Positions 49,886 through 61,173 of a stretch of 64,000 nucleotides of DNA are shown here, one piece after another (position 1 is the first letter of the stretch; each line of letters begins with the position of its first letter). The notes beneath the pieces were generated by a model. It searched no databases. It saw only the letters and a list, made by a program, of their open reading frames with translations, and was not told the origin of the DNA. This DNA comes from Acephala macrosclerotiorum (taxonomy: Eukaryota; Ascomycota; Leotiomycetes; Helotiales; Mollisiaceae): the NCBI GenBank assembly GCA_014904845.1, contig MU119456.1, positions 16,142 to 80,141 of the forward strand, in the 5' to 3' direction. The position numbers and the translations under genes were made by a program.

Positions 49886-51991
49886 TTAAAACTCAGGGGT
49901 CTTGGTCTGCAACCGATTCGTCGATCTCTGGTGATGAAGAGCCATCCCTTCAAATGTGACAGCGTTCAGGGTGAGTCCAGCAGTAATAGTATCCTCCTTC
50001 TTTTGCTCAACAGCATTCTCTTCCCTCTCAACTCGTTCCTTCTCAGCTCTCGCATCGCTCCTCTCCTGCTCTCCCATCCGATTGATCTCCTCATCAAGAT
50101 CAGCCATCAGGGCATAGACGTCGGAATCGGCATAAATTCTGATGCTCTCTACATCTCTCCCTCCTCGTCTCGCTGGTGCTTCGGGAGATGCGATCTTGAC
50201 CTCCTCAACCACACGCTCAAGACGTTCAGGACTAGAAGCCTTAGTCGGGCTCCTCGGAGGGGTATTCAGATCATGCGACGAAGAAACCATATTCATAACA
50301 TGCATCCTAACCGCCTCCCTCTCAGCCTCAACATTAAACCCCTCACTCATCTTCGGTGAACTTTCAACCTGCGGCTGCATAATAAGCGCAGCAGCCACAT
50401 GCTCCAACAACTTCTGCCTAACTCTCGTTCTTCTATTTTCCGCGGCTTCAAGTTTGGATACCCAGTCATCGATTGATGAGTCGAGTTCAGAGAGAGCTTC
50501 TTCTTGCTTGAGCATGGATTCGTGGGAGAAGCGTGCGACGCGCGGGGAGCGCAGGTAAGTGCAGATTCTGTCGTGGAGGTTGCGGCGACCAGAGCGGAGG
50601 GAGCGGTGGGTTTTGCGGAGGTATTCGCAGCGTTCGTCCAAGGCGCGGAGTTCGCGAGACAGGGTTTCGACGTCTTTTGATGAGAGGACTTCGAAGCGGG
50701 ATGCTTGACCTATAGCTTGTTTCCGTAAAGCCTCGATTTCTAGACTTGGAAGGTGTGTAGAGGCTTCTGTAGCGCGGATACCCGAGGGGAGGTGCTCAAA
50801 AGCTTTTTGTTCGTCGGATTTCTCTGTCTCGGCCACGGGAGAGGTGGATGTGGGGTTTGAGGGTGAACGTTTTGATGCTGAGCGCTTGATAGGGGAGCCG
50901 TCGATAGGAGTTTGAGAGCGCTTCTTTGGACGTCCTCGATCCATGATCGAGGCTTCGGATTCGTGTCGGCGGTGGCCGTGGTTGTGCAGTGGGAATGAAC
51001 GCTGATGAGTGAGTGTTTTGCCGCAGGCAAGCGGAATATCGGACTGTCCTCTCATGTGGCCCATTGGACTTGGCACAGGTGCCGATACGGATGTGGCTCC
51101 AACAGGCTTTGGTGACGAGCGGCCCGATGTGGGGAAGGATGGCATAGGAAGGGCAGAGCTGGGCGTGGTTGATGTTGAAGTTGGTGCGGTTGAGGCCGAT
51201 AATAGGCTGGTGGAGGATGAGGACATAGGTGTAAAGGGGGAAGCACGTGGATGCGGGGAGCTCTCTTTCATTCTCGCGAACTTGGGAGGAACATCTGGAG
51301 GCATCCCGCAGCTCTCGCTCACTGATCGCAGACGGGAGTGGGAGTTTTGCCGGGGCAGACGAGTTGACGTGGAAGAGGGAATGACGAGAGGAGCAAGGGA
51401 CTTGGGTGAAAGGGGTTCCTTTCGGTGTTTGGGTGAGGCGGATCGTGATTGTGGGACTGTAGAGCTGAAGTGTGAAGAAGGGATATCTCCTGGAATATTC
51501 GCTTGGACCCCTGTGTTACTATCCGTCGAAATAACCAGCTCAGCGTTCTCGTCCAATAAAGGACCGGATATGCAAGAGAGCATGCTTTCTCCAAAGACAT
51601 GCTGCCGCCAACTGTTCCCGGGTGCACTAATGGATCGTTCGTGCAGTGGTGGACGGCCGGGTATTGTAGCTGGGGAAAAGAGCTAATTAGCTTGATGTTG
51701 AGGAATCTGGGGGAAGGGATACTCACGAGAGTCCATGGCTATTTCCTGTACCGTCGTCATTGGTCCAAGATCTGTGATGCTGGCCTTTCTCCTCCGAACA
51801 ATTGGTTGGTCCTTGGGCTTCAATCGAAGAGCTGTAGCGATCAATGATCGGTCTTTCTCGTTTGTCCCATTCTCCCCCGCTGCCTTCGACTGTGATTGCT
51901 CTGCATCTGCACTCCTGTGTCCCCCTGCTATCGATAACTTGTCCTTGGCAGGAAAGAGTTGGTATTTGCGTGGTTCCGTGGGTTGATGCAT
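49886..51991 (-). CDS. Uds1 (up-regulated during septation)-domain protein
   Basis: Exons 51991-51727 and 51669-49886, with an intron GTGAGT...CCCCAG, give about 682 residues. The N-terminal ~400 residues are disordered and rich in Ser, Pro and Arg, with basic patches such as 'GRPKKRSQTP'. From about 400 to 530 lies the coiled-coil Uds1 domain: 'EIEALRKQAIGQASRFEVLS', 'VETLSRELRALDERCEYL', 'RSGRRNLHDRICTYLRSP' and 'ALSELDSSIDDWVSKLEAAE'. A second charged helical part follows. In yeasts the family is linked to septation; in moulds the role is little known, with location at septa or the cell cortex plausible. The start at 51991 ('MHQPTEPRKYQLFPAKDK') is uncertain, because the frame continues upstream to a possible splice acceptor near 52,040, so a further 5' exon may exist. 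Confidence 0.85.
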
Positions 51992-53543
51992 CCTCCAGAC
52001 GTACTTTTCCTTCTCTGAGGTGTGGGAAACTTCTGGTTGCTATATACATTTAGCATTTGGTCTATCAAAGCTTGTAAGATACGTACTGAATCATGAGGAG
52101 AATGAGGCGAGAGATCCCTGGATATATAATTATGCATACCCAACGCAAGGCTGGCTGGCGCGTCGACCATTAGGTTGGCAATGTGAGCCATTTCAAGGAT
52201 ACTTGCTTGACGTGACGACTCGAATAGAAAGAATGGTAATGGGACAACTTAAAGATCCGACACGACTGCTCCACAGACGAGGAATGGGATAATGAGCCAG
52301 ATATAATAACTGAACTCAAAGCCTCCACTGGCTCAATAATAGGAGATGCAGGCTGGCGGAAGATATACTTATGGGTGCGTGCCAGACACTTGGACCGACC
52401 CCGGGAGCGCGGAGGCGATCAGGAATCTTAATAGACCTGCCCCAGCTCACATAAGAAAGACTGCAACAGGGATAACTAGTCCCTCGCAGCCTCCAACGAT
52501 GGTGCCGGTCGAGCACCCATGAAGGGAGACATGAACGCTGTGGCGTCTGAGACACAGAGCTTGTCCTTTGCAGCGCCACCAGCGGATTTTGCAGTCAGCA
52601 AGAGCCACCCGGCCACAGAGGCGTTCCTCCTGGAGAGCAGTGTCCGAATGTTGAGGGTGCTGCGTGGGCTGGATCGAAAATGAAACCGCTTGAGCCCTTG
52701 ACAGGTAGTAACTCCGAGATCAGCCCCAGTCAATGTGAACCGTGCTTCTTCGTGACATGGGTATCGGAGTTCCCCCTGCATGGGACTTGTAAGGGTGAAA
52801 TGCAGCACTCGAGCAATTTTCACGATGTTCTGCCAGACGGCCCATGAGGAGAGCTCGGTTAAGCTCCTAACGTGCTCTGGTGCTCTGATGACAATCGATA
52901 CATTCTTTTGTGTGCAGGTGCAGATGCGCTTGCAAATCCCTTCAGCTTTGAGCATCTGCTATTGGATAGGGGGTTGGTTAGTAGAGCTGGTGGAGGAGGT
53001 CGACATGTTTGCACGGACGTTGATTTTGGGTTGCGGGTTCAGCAGCATTCTGGCGGGGCAAGCTACGCCTGGTCTGGATGCCTTCGGTTACAAGTTCAAC
53101 TGTACCTCCAAATCGACGATGTTTAGAGATTTGCACAGCTTGCCACGAGGGAGCAGATACCGGAGCAAGAGAGCACATTTAATTCTCCCCGAAGTGCCGA
53201 AACGTGTTCATGAACATCAAGTGCCGGTGGATTCAGAATTGGGCATGCGCGGGGGCAAAGGAGCTCCCCATTCTTGCTTCTCCTGCTTCACAGCGTCTTG
53301 ACTCAAACGATGGTATTACAACCTTGCTTTTGCTCCGCCCTACGCTCGTCCTGACTCGAAATGAAGTTTAAATTGTCATGGAAAAGTATGATTTAAGCAA
53401 TCGAAGCATCATCTCACCATCGTGGCGGCCATCAAAGTATCTTTCTGGCTAAAGCAAGTCATTTACTCAGAACCATCATGCGTGCCATGTAGAAGTTTCG
53501 AGTCCGTGGTTATCAATATCACCCCGCCAAATCCAAACACACC

Positions 53544-54065
53544 TCAATTTACCTGAACACCGCGCCGCATCGTCAGCTCCCAGTGCCAAAATTGTCGTGA
53601 TACCCTCTCCAGGAACGCCTGGTCAAGGTCCCAAGAAACGATTGTCATCGAAACACTCATTACCGGAAAGATTCTCTGTTCATGCAACAGGTTCTGGGCT
53701 TGTGCCCTGAGGCGGGGTACCAGTCCATTTTCAGTGATAAGACCGTGGCTCGCCTGTGCGACCACAGGGCTTGAAGAGTCCGCTGACCGACCCGTTGCCG
53801 ACCATCCTCAAACAGTGATGACCTCAGCTGCCTGCTCACGCAGCATATCTCAGCACGTCTGTTGAACTCCTCAGGCTGGAGAGCCCAGCCGACGGCGACG
53901 GGAGGAGCTCCCTTGCACGCCCACGTCTCTTCCCCTGTGCTCGTATCCATGCCTTTCCGTCCCACAGGATCCATCATGGCTTCAACAAGCCTTTTGACTC
54001 GACCGGCTGTTCCGCCAACGAGCCCCCGTGTCGTTCATCCGGCTCCTTTCCTGAAGATCCTTTCA
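53544..54065 (-). pseudogene. Possible decayed unrecognised gene
   Basis: The minus strand reads 'RIFRKGAG', TGA, then 'GTAGRVKRLVEAMMDPVGR', 'STGEETWACKGAPPVAVGW' and 'ALQPEEFNRRAEI', followed in another frame by 'QASHGLITENGLVPRLRAQ' and 'DLDQAFLERVSRQFWHWEL'. Long fluent stretches with one stop and one frame change suggest a lost gene. No family is recognised. Confidence 0.3.
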
Positions 54066-57000
54066 CTCCGTCAAGGGTTCCATGCGGTTCGGGCCCACAT
54101 CAAATCCTCAAGTGCAGCTCGGTAGAGTAGGAGAAACGATGGCCAAACGAAACTGCTGTGTTGAAACTTCAAAAGGGTAAGTATCAAGTCCAAGAACACG
54201 ACGACAGCGGCACACATCTTCTAGAGATGCCAATGTTGCTGTGACAGGAAGCTAACGGGCAAGTAGGTCGCAATCTGAGTCTTCCGCTGATATAACCGTT
54301 ATTGGTAAGATCGATGCTGATCGAGAGCAAAGACACCCCGCTATGGTAGATGCCAAGCTTTTTTATTCAGCAACAGGCTACGGTGGGCCAGTGGGCCAGT
54401 GGCAGTCCATCCAGTGGGTATCACCGACGTCGGTTTCAGGGAGCGATGTAAGCTTGATCTCGAATCTAAAACTCTTCTTAACGACAAGCATCAACCCAAC
54501 AGCCGTGATAGCACTGATAAGGAGGACCGGACTGCCTGGGCATCCATTTTCCAAAGGCTTCATCACGTTGAGCAAGCATCAACCCTCGAATGCCGGTGAT
54601 CTGGACTGATTCAGAGAGAGGGGCATGAGGGGCAACCTTCAACATCTCGTGTCAAAATCAAATTTACTCCTGCATGCAATTGTCATAATTCAATGTATCT
54701 CCGTATTAAAGCACTTCACCAGCGTGGAGCAAAAAAAGTCGTGCGAGTCCATGAGGCCATCATTGAAGTTATATTTCCATCTGCAACGCGTGGCAGCCTG
54801 CCGTTGAACGGAGAATTATGCACAACAGCAAATTCTACGCAAGGCCTGATCCAGACGGAAGATGATTTTATGCATGGAAAGTAAAGTGACACAACTGCAA
54901 TTTTTCGGGGTTGAGCGCGCAGCTCTGAGATGCAAAGGTTCATGCATCCGTCAAGGTGGCGTATCTCCACACTTTGCAACGCTTTGATCTCTCACCAGAT
55001 CTCGCCCGAATCTTACCTTCATATGTAATGATCTCCGCGTCTCCCAAGTTTCTTCACTCGAATTGTATTTATCCTCCCTTTTATCCAGCACACCGCAAGT
55101 GAGATATGTCACTGCGCAACGCCACATGATCAAAGAAGGTCAATGATTGAAGTTGTGCAATACGAATTGGGACATTCTGTGGCGGCTTAGCAACTGCTTT
55201 CGGCCACCGCTCTATTGAATAAGATTGCTTTCGTGGGCCTTCTCTCTGCCACAAATGTGCCACAAGAAAGTGATCGCTGCGGCCGCAGTTTTAACGGCCT
55301 TCACGGCGTAGCATTCCTATTTTCATCGTTCCAACCTCTGGAATTGAACCCTACAGCCACGAGGTCTTTCTAAGTTTCCAAAAAATCCCGAAACTCAGAT
55401 CCAGACCCGACCTCACCTCCGTCAGGACCTTCGCACTTGTTTCTTGAGTCCTTGCCCGCCATTCAGGTCGCTGGACGCTGAGCCACAGAAGCTGCCGTTC
55501 CAATTCTGGATGAGTGAATACTTGGAAGGTTATAAAAGGAGCAACATAATTCTCCGTAGCTCACATCCATAATTAATGCAGTCTCCGCAGAACGATCAAT
55601 AAAGGAAACAAAATAAACTTGCATAAACCGTCCGTAGATCACCTCGTCTCCGACAACCTTAGCTATCAAAATACTCTTTTGCCTTTTGCTCTGACTTCAT
55701 CTCAAGTCTCCATGTGTAATCTGCATTTTCTGCAAGCTGTATAAGACAACATCCGTAGCACAACCGCTGATGATTGATGCAAGAACTTGCATCTCCATCA
55801 CTTCTTCACCACTTCGCTTACAAAACACTGCTATCGCTTCGAGGTTCAGTATTTGTATCTGCAACTCTACCCGCAGCAGCAGTGTGATAAGACACCTCCC
55901 CTGCAAACACAAGGTTCAACCCCCACAGATCATATATAAACCATGTTCATAACGATAGCCAGCCCCTGCCGATATCAGGACTCAGATATAGGGCCGAAGT
56001 AACCAGAACCAGGACAGGCACAAGGGCAAGGGCTATGGCTAGGATTTCTGATCGCCTAGAGTGGAAAAGGCTTAGGCTGGTGTGGAGTTGGGTATGTTTG
56101 AGAGAAGGGTGTGATTGGAGCCAAGACCTCGGTTCGAAACGAAAGAGGGGGATTGAAACCGTTTGGTGATTGGGGCCGCGGAAGTTTTCGAATCTGCAAT
56201 CGAAGGGCTAGAAAATTTGGGCCTGGAAGAGTGAAGCGGGCGGGTTTGGGTGAGATGGGGATTGCTTCACATTTTGTGACTGCCGGCATGTGAAATTTGT
56301 GGATATTCTTGAGGAAATTGCTGCAGGTCTTGCCTGGGAATTGTGGGTGTGAAGGAACATGAAGTGATTTCTGAAGCTGTGATTGCTAATTTTCTGGGCT
56401 TCATGCTGCAGGTACAATCTGGGCAGTCGAAGGATGGATGATTTCCCTTTCAGAGGGTCTCGGGTCTGTGGCTAGAATCCGTGCGATGGACTTCCTCTGT
56501 GCTTCTTACCGACGAGATTATCGTCAATGCCTCATTTTCCAGCTCTCCAGCTCCTAGGTTCATCTCAATCAATGATTCGTCATTGCTCCCACGATTTCTG
56601 GTGGGGCACGCAGAATCGGAGATGATTTGTATGATGACCGTTCCATTTCCGCGATCCGGTCTACTCTGGATTCGAAAGACGAGAATTAAACAGCTTAAAG
56701 GGATAAATTCTACGACTCGTTCAAAAATTCCGCGAAACGCGGTCCAAACAAAAGGATCTTTCCATCCATAAGAATCCCAAGTTTCAAACCGTCACTATCA
56801 CCGTGTCTCATAATAATCAAAAAAAAGCCTCCCACGGCACGGTGCAAAGAAGCTATATTTATCCTAGCCTTCCCCCAGGTGGTCGGAGTCCGGATCTGCA
56901 TCCTGGATATTCTTCCCTATAATTAAAATCGAAAATCGATAATATGGTTATCATTTTGCCCGTGGAGGATTGACTGTCTCTTGCTCACTCGCCGTCTTTC

Positions 57001-57469
57001 GTTTTGTGCGAAGAAATAAATTATGACTCTGAATCTCCGATTCTCAAGACTCGGGTTCCTGTTGCTCAAAATTTGGTTCTGTGCGAACGAATTCGCGAAA
57101 CTGTGAAAGAGGGGAAGACATGTCTGAGAGTCGCCCATCTTGAGCCCTGAGCACATCGCGGGGAGGGCAGCGGCGCGAACGGGTGAATCTCGCAGCTAAT
57201 TTTTAGAGATGCCAAGCAATTCAGCTCAAGCTTTAGATGAGTCCCTGCAGGCCGCTGTGTGGGTGCTCGAGCTTTTAAAGTTTCGATCATGATTTCCGAC
57301 TTCTCCTGCCTGGTACGCCTCAGCACAGGTCTTTTCTCTAAGCTGTCAAGTTTGCTAGTTTTATCTTGCTCTCGGCGCAGGAGTTCGAAAAGGAAAAGGC
57401 CCAAATGGGACAGAGGTCGGCTGGCTGAGTGATCCACTTTCCAAGGAGAAACTGAGACTTCTCATCGCG

Positions 57470-57836
57470 CTACGAGCCGCTGTCAACTGTCGGCGGTTTC
57501 ACGTTTTTCCAGAACCTTTTCTCCTTCTTCTTTAGGGGCTTCTTTCCTTCCAATCCCGATTCTTGGATTTCTAAGGTCTCGCTTGGAAATGATTGCAAAG
57601 CAATATCTGGTGCGGGCAGTTCCTCGGAAGTTTGAAAACTGTTTTTGAGTGATTTTCTGAGGTGCAGCCTCGACACGAGCGAGGCCACGTGCAGGCACGT
57701 GCAGATGTTTCAAGCGTGGGGGGATGATGAGGCTCCAGGCAAAAGTGACACCGAAGACATTAACAAGTAAAGGGGTAGTACGCAGATCATTTTTTGATGT
57801 CAGGATGGCATCTCTGGCAACGGTGAGCCTAGACAT
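57470..57836 (-). pseudogene. Possible small gene broken by a 10 bp tandem duplication
   Basis: A frame from ATG 57,836 (MSRLTVARDAILTSKNDLRT) runs to 'RLKHLHV'. A perfect tandem duplication of CACGTGCAG(G) at 57,686-57,704 then shifts the frame. If one copy is ignored, the frame would continue as 'ASLVSRLHLRKSLKNSFQ' to a Lys-rich end 'KKKEKRFWKNVKPP'. The function is unknown and the model is speculative. Confidence 0.25.
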
Positions 57837-58750
57837 AACAGCTGAAGCTTCGAGTCTGTCGGTTTCTTCAAAAGCCTTCTGGTAGTCTCTGTATCGAGGG
57901 CTGTCCGCACACTGTGATCCTCTTTTGGGCTACGACAATTTGGGCAGTTTCATGCATCCTGTGCTTGCGAACCACAACGGGAGAGTACAAAGGTAGGGGA
58001 ATCCGTATGAGTTTTCGCCTTCAGGGGGCTTCATGGCTGTCTCGTGAGTCATGGTCGTTAGACCCGTCCCTTCACAATGTGCAGTAGCATGCACGCCTAG
58101 GCCCTGCTTTTCTCATGTCGAGAATCAATCGTCCCACTAGGCTGATCTCGTGGTGCATTCAGTATCCCGGAAAAACATGAGGGCATTCAGAATATCTCGC
58201 CGCACGCACGGAAATATGTATCGTTAGATGAACTTCGATTTCAACGATCCGCATCCAAATGAAGTTCGACTGTTTGAGATTCTCGCCAAGCTTGGGGGAA
58301 TCCCGTGCTCAGTCTTGAGGCGCAATAAAGTTGAGGCTTGAGAAGAACGGTATCAAAACTTTGAGTCTATATTTAGCAAGCTTCGAATTGTGAAGCTGTT
58401 GCAGCAAACCTTGAGTCGATCGAAAGCTTGGAAAATAACGAACAATTGCCGCGATACCCTTTGGCATGTGAAGCTGTGTACTCCGCTTGGAGAAGTTTCA
58501 AAGCTCTAGAATGTCAATGAGGTGTCTTCATGCATCGCAGTGGACTCAAAGATTGTGAAATATGGATTGCTCGAAGATGGATGAGAATTGAGGATAGAAG
58601 TCACAGAGATTGAAATTGGCGGGGTAACACGATTTGAATTCCGAGCTCCGATGCTTGGACTAACCGCGTTGGGAAGCTACCTTCAACATCAAAAAACACC
58701 ATCGTTCTTCGATATCCTTCTTGAATTCTTCACAGCCCAGCGCGCAGTGT

Positions 58751-61078
58751 ATGAACCATCTTCTCTCGCTGTCCCGGACGGCCCTCACATCAGCACGCCT
58801 CCAGTCAAGAATGCTCGTCCGCACAATGACGACCATCAACATGCCACGTGATCCTACAACGCTGAGCAACTACAACAATTGGAGGACGAAGCATACCATT
58901 GCTGACTTTGCAATTGACTTCAAGAAGCAGAGGTTGAGTGGTTCGGTCACGCTGCAGCTTGAATCTATCACAGAAAAGGAATCAGAAGAGATCATCCTCG
59001 ATACTAGCCACCTCGATATCACTGACATTACTGTCAATGGAAGCAAGAGCGAATGGGTGGTCAAGGACCGATTTGAACCATATGGGTCTCCATTGGTAGT
59101 AAAGGTGAGTTGCTATCTTGAGAGCTTGTGTTCTTTGGCACATATTCAATGTTCCTAGCCCTCCTGAGACAATTTACCCCGCTCTTTAAAATACATACTG
59201 ACTCCCCGATCCAAGGTACCAGGAGGAGCTTCAATAGGTTCGATTGTGGCTGTCAAAATTGCTGTATCGACTACGGACAAGTGCACTTCACTGCAATGGC
59301 TACCTCCTGCCCAAACCTCCAACAAGAAGTACCCCTACATGTTCTCTCAAAGCCAGGCAAATCACAACCGATCCATCTTTCCATGCCAAGATACCCCTGA
59401 TGTAAAGAGTACTTACGATTTCTTGATCCGATCTCCTCTCCCTGTTATTGCGAGTGGATTGTCTACTGGTGCCAAGAACTTTGAGCATGGCAAAGCCGGC
59501 GAAACCGGAACTTTACAGTACACCTTTCATCAAGAGATCCCGATCCCATCTTATCTATTCGCGCTCGCCTCTGGAGATATCGCAACAGCCGCCATTGGTT
59601 CTCGATCCCTTGTATCAACTGGCCCCGAAGAGTTGAAAGATGCAAAATGGGAGCTTGAAGAAGACATCGAGAAGTTCATTGAGATTGCCGAGAAATTGGT
59701 GTTTCCATATAAGTGGACTCAGTATAATGTCTTGATTCTCCCACCCAGTTTCCCGTATGGTGGCATGGAGAATCCAATCTTTACCTTCGCTACGCCAACG
59801 ATCATCTCTGGTGATCGACAGAATATCGACGTTATTGCTCATGAATTGAGTCACAGTTGGAGTGGAAACTTGGTCACGAATGCCAGTTGGGAGCATATGT
59901 GAGTTCCTTTCCTCAACATTCTCGGGACTCCATGTTCCAAACCGAAGTCGGCATCTCATCACGGTTCAACCCCTTCCACTGTCCCGTCAAGACTAGGCCA
60001 CGAATGCCAGCATGTCCAAGGACTTGTGGGAATACTAACTGTTTTCAGGTGGATCAACGAGGGATGGACTACGTATCTCGAGCGTAGGATCCAAGCCGGT
60101 CTCCACGGCGAACCACACCGAGACTTCTCCGCCATCATTGGATGGAAAGCACTTGGTATGCATCTCTGTGCGTCATCTTGAAGATTATTTTTAATTTGCT
60201 TGCAGAGGACTCCGTCAACCAATTTGGCCATGATCATGAATTCACAAAGCTCGTCATTGATCTCAAGGGCAAAGACCCGGACGATTCATTCAGCAGTATT
60301 CCCTACGAGAAGGTATTTTCCATGATAACCTTGTTTGGCAACCACTTATTGACATGTTCTCAGGGCTTCCACTTCCTCTACTACCTTGAGAAAGTAGTCG
60401 GCAAACCATCATTCGACAAGTTCATCCCTCATTACTTCACCAAATGGTCCCGCAAGTCTCTTGACTCATATGACTTCAAAGCCACCTTCCTAGACTTCTT
60501 CAAGTCCGACGAAAAGGCTACAAAAGCTCTCAAGGAAGTAGACTGGGATACCTGGTTCTACAAGCCTGGCCTCCCACCCAAGCCAAAGTTCGACACCAGC
60601 ATGGCAGACGTCTGCTACGCCTTAGCCGAGAAATGGGAATCGAAAGTATGCTCCCATTAACTCTATTGAATGTTCCAACCTCTAATAACATTAGGAATAC
60701 ACCCCACACCCCTCAGACATCCAAGGCTGGACCGCCAACCAAGTAGTTGTCTTCCTCGAAAAAGTCCAATCCTTCAAAACTCCCCTCACCCCAGCCCAAT
60801 CTCAAACCATGGGAAAGACATACTCCTTCGCTACCTCCCGAAACGTCGAAGTCAGCTCTCGCTATTTCGGCGTCGGTCTTGCAGCCAAAGATAAGACTGT
60901 TTATCAACCAACTGCTGATCTGCTTGGAAAGGTTGGGAGAATGAAATTCGTGCGGCCGCTTTATAGGCAGTTGAATGAGGTGGATAGGGAGTTGGCGGTT
61001 AAGACTTTTCAGAAGGATAAGGATTTCTATCATCCGATTTGTAGGCAGTTGGTGGAGAAGGATTTGAAGCTTGTTTGA
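58751..61078 (+). CDS. LAP2: Leukotriene A4 hydrolase homologue / M1 aminopeptidase
   Basis: Six exons, 58751-59104, 59216-59898, 60049-60155, 60206-60312, 60364-60645 and 60695-61078, sum to 1917 bases, 638 residues. Zinc peptidase hallmarks are all present: the GGMEN exopeptidase motif in '[10 protein letters not shown]', HELSH with His327, Glu328 and His331, and Glu350 in '[11 protein letters not shown]' exactly 18 residues on, the third zinc ligand. The N-terminal beta domain ('[16 protein letters not shown]') and the helical C-terminal domain with '[20 protein letters not shown]' complete the LTA4H fold. The family hydrolyses short peptides and, with lower activity in fungi, an epoxide. 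The first ~30 residues ([20 protein letters not shown]) are basic and Ser-rich and could be a mitochondrial presequence; '[17 protein letters not shown]' looks like the usual cytosolic start, so alternative starts are possible. Confidence 0.93.
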
Positions 61079-61173
61079 GGTCACGATCTAGCTTTGTGAA
61101 TCGGAATGACTTGCTTTACGCGGACAATGAAACTTGAGGGACGAGACGAAGATTTTGCATTGGCCGTTGTTAG

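Larger units (their letters stand above)
51992..58750. other. Gene-poor region with fragmentary frames
   Basis: About 6.8 kb. The left end is the 5' region of the Uds1-type gene and may hold its first exon. Fragments with a coding look but no family occur at 52,500-52,680 and 52,872-53,126 (plus), 53,544-54,065 (minus, listed), 54,343-54,609 (plus) and 57,470-57,836 (minus, listed). I see no transposase, RNA gene or tandem array. The right end is the promoter of the hydrolase gene. Confidence 0.45.

Noticed and set aside
51319..51726. 135-codon minus-strand frame inside the Uds1-type gene
   Set aside because: Alternative frame across the intron; the spliced model keeps phase and family sequence.
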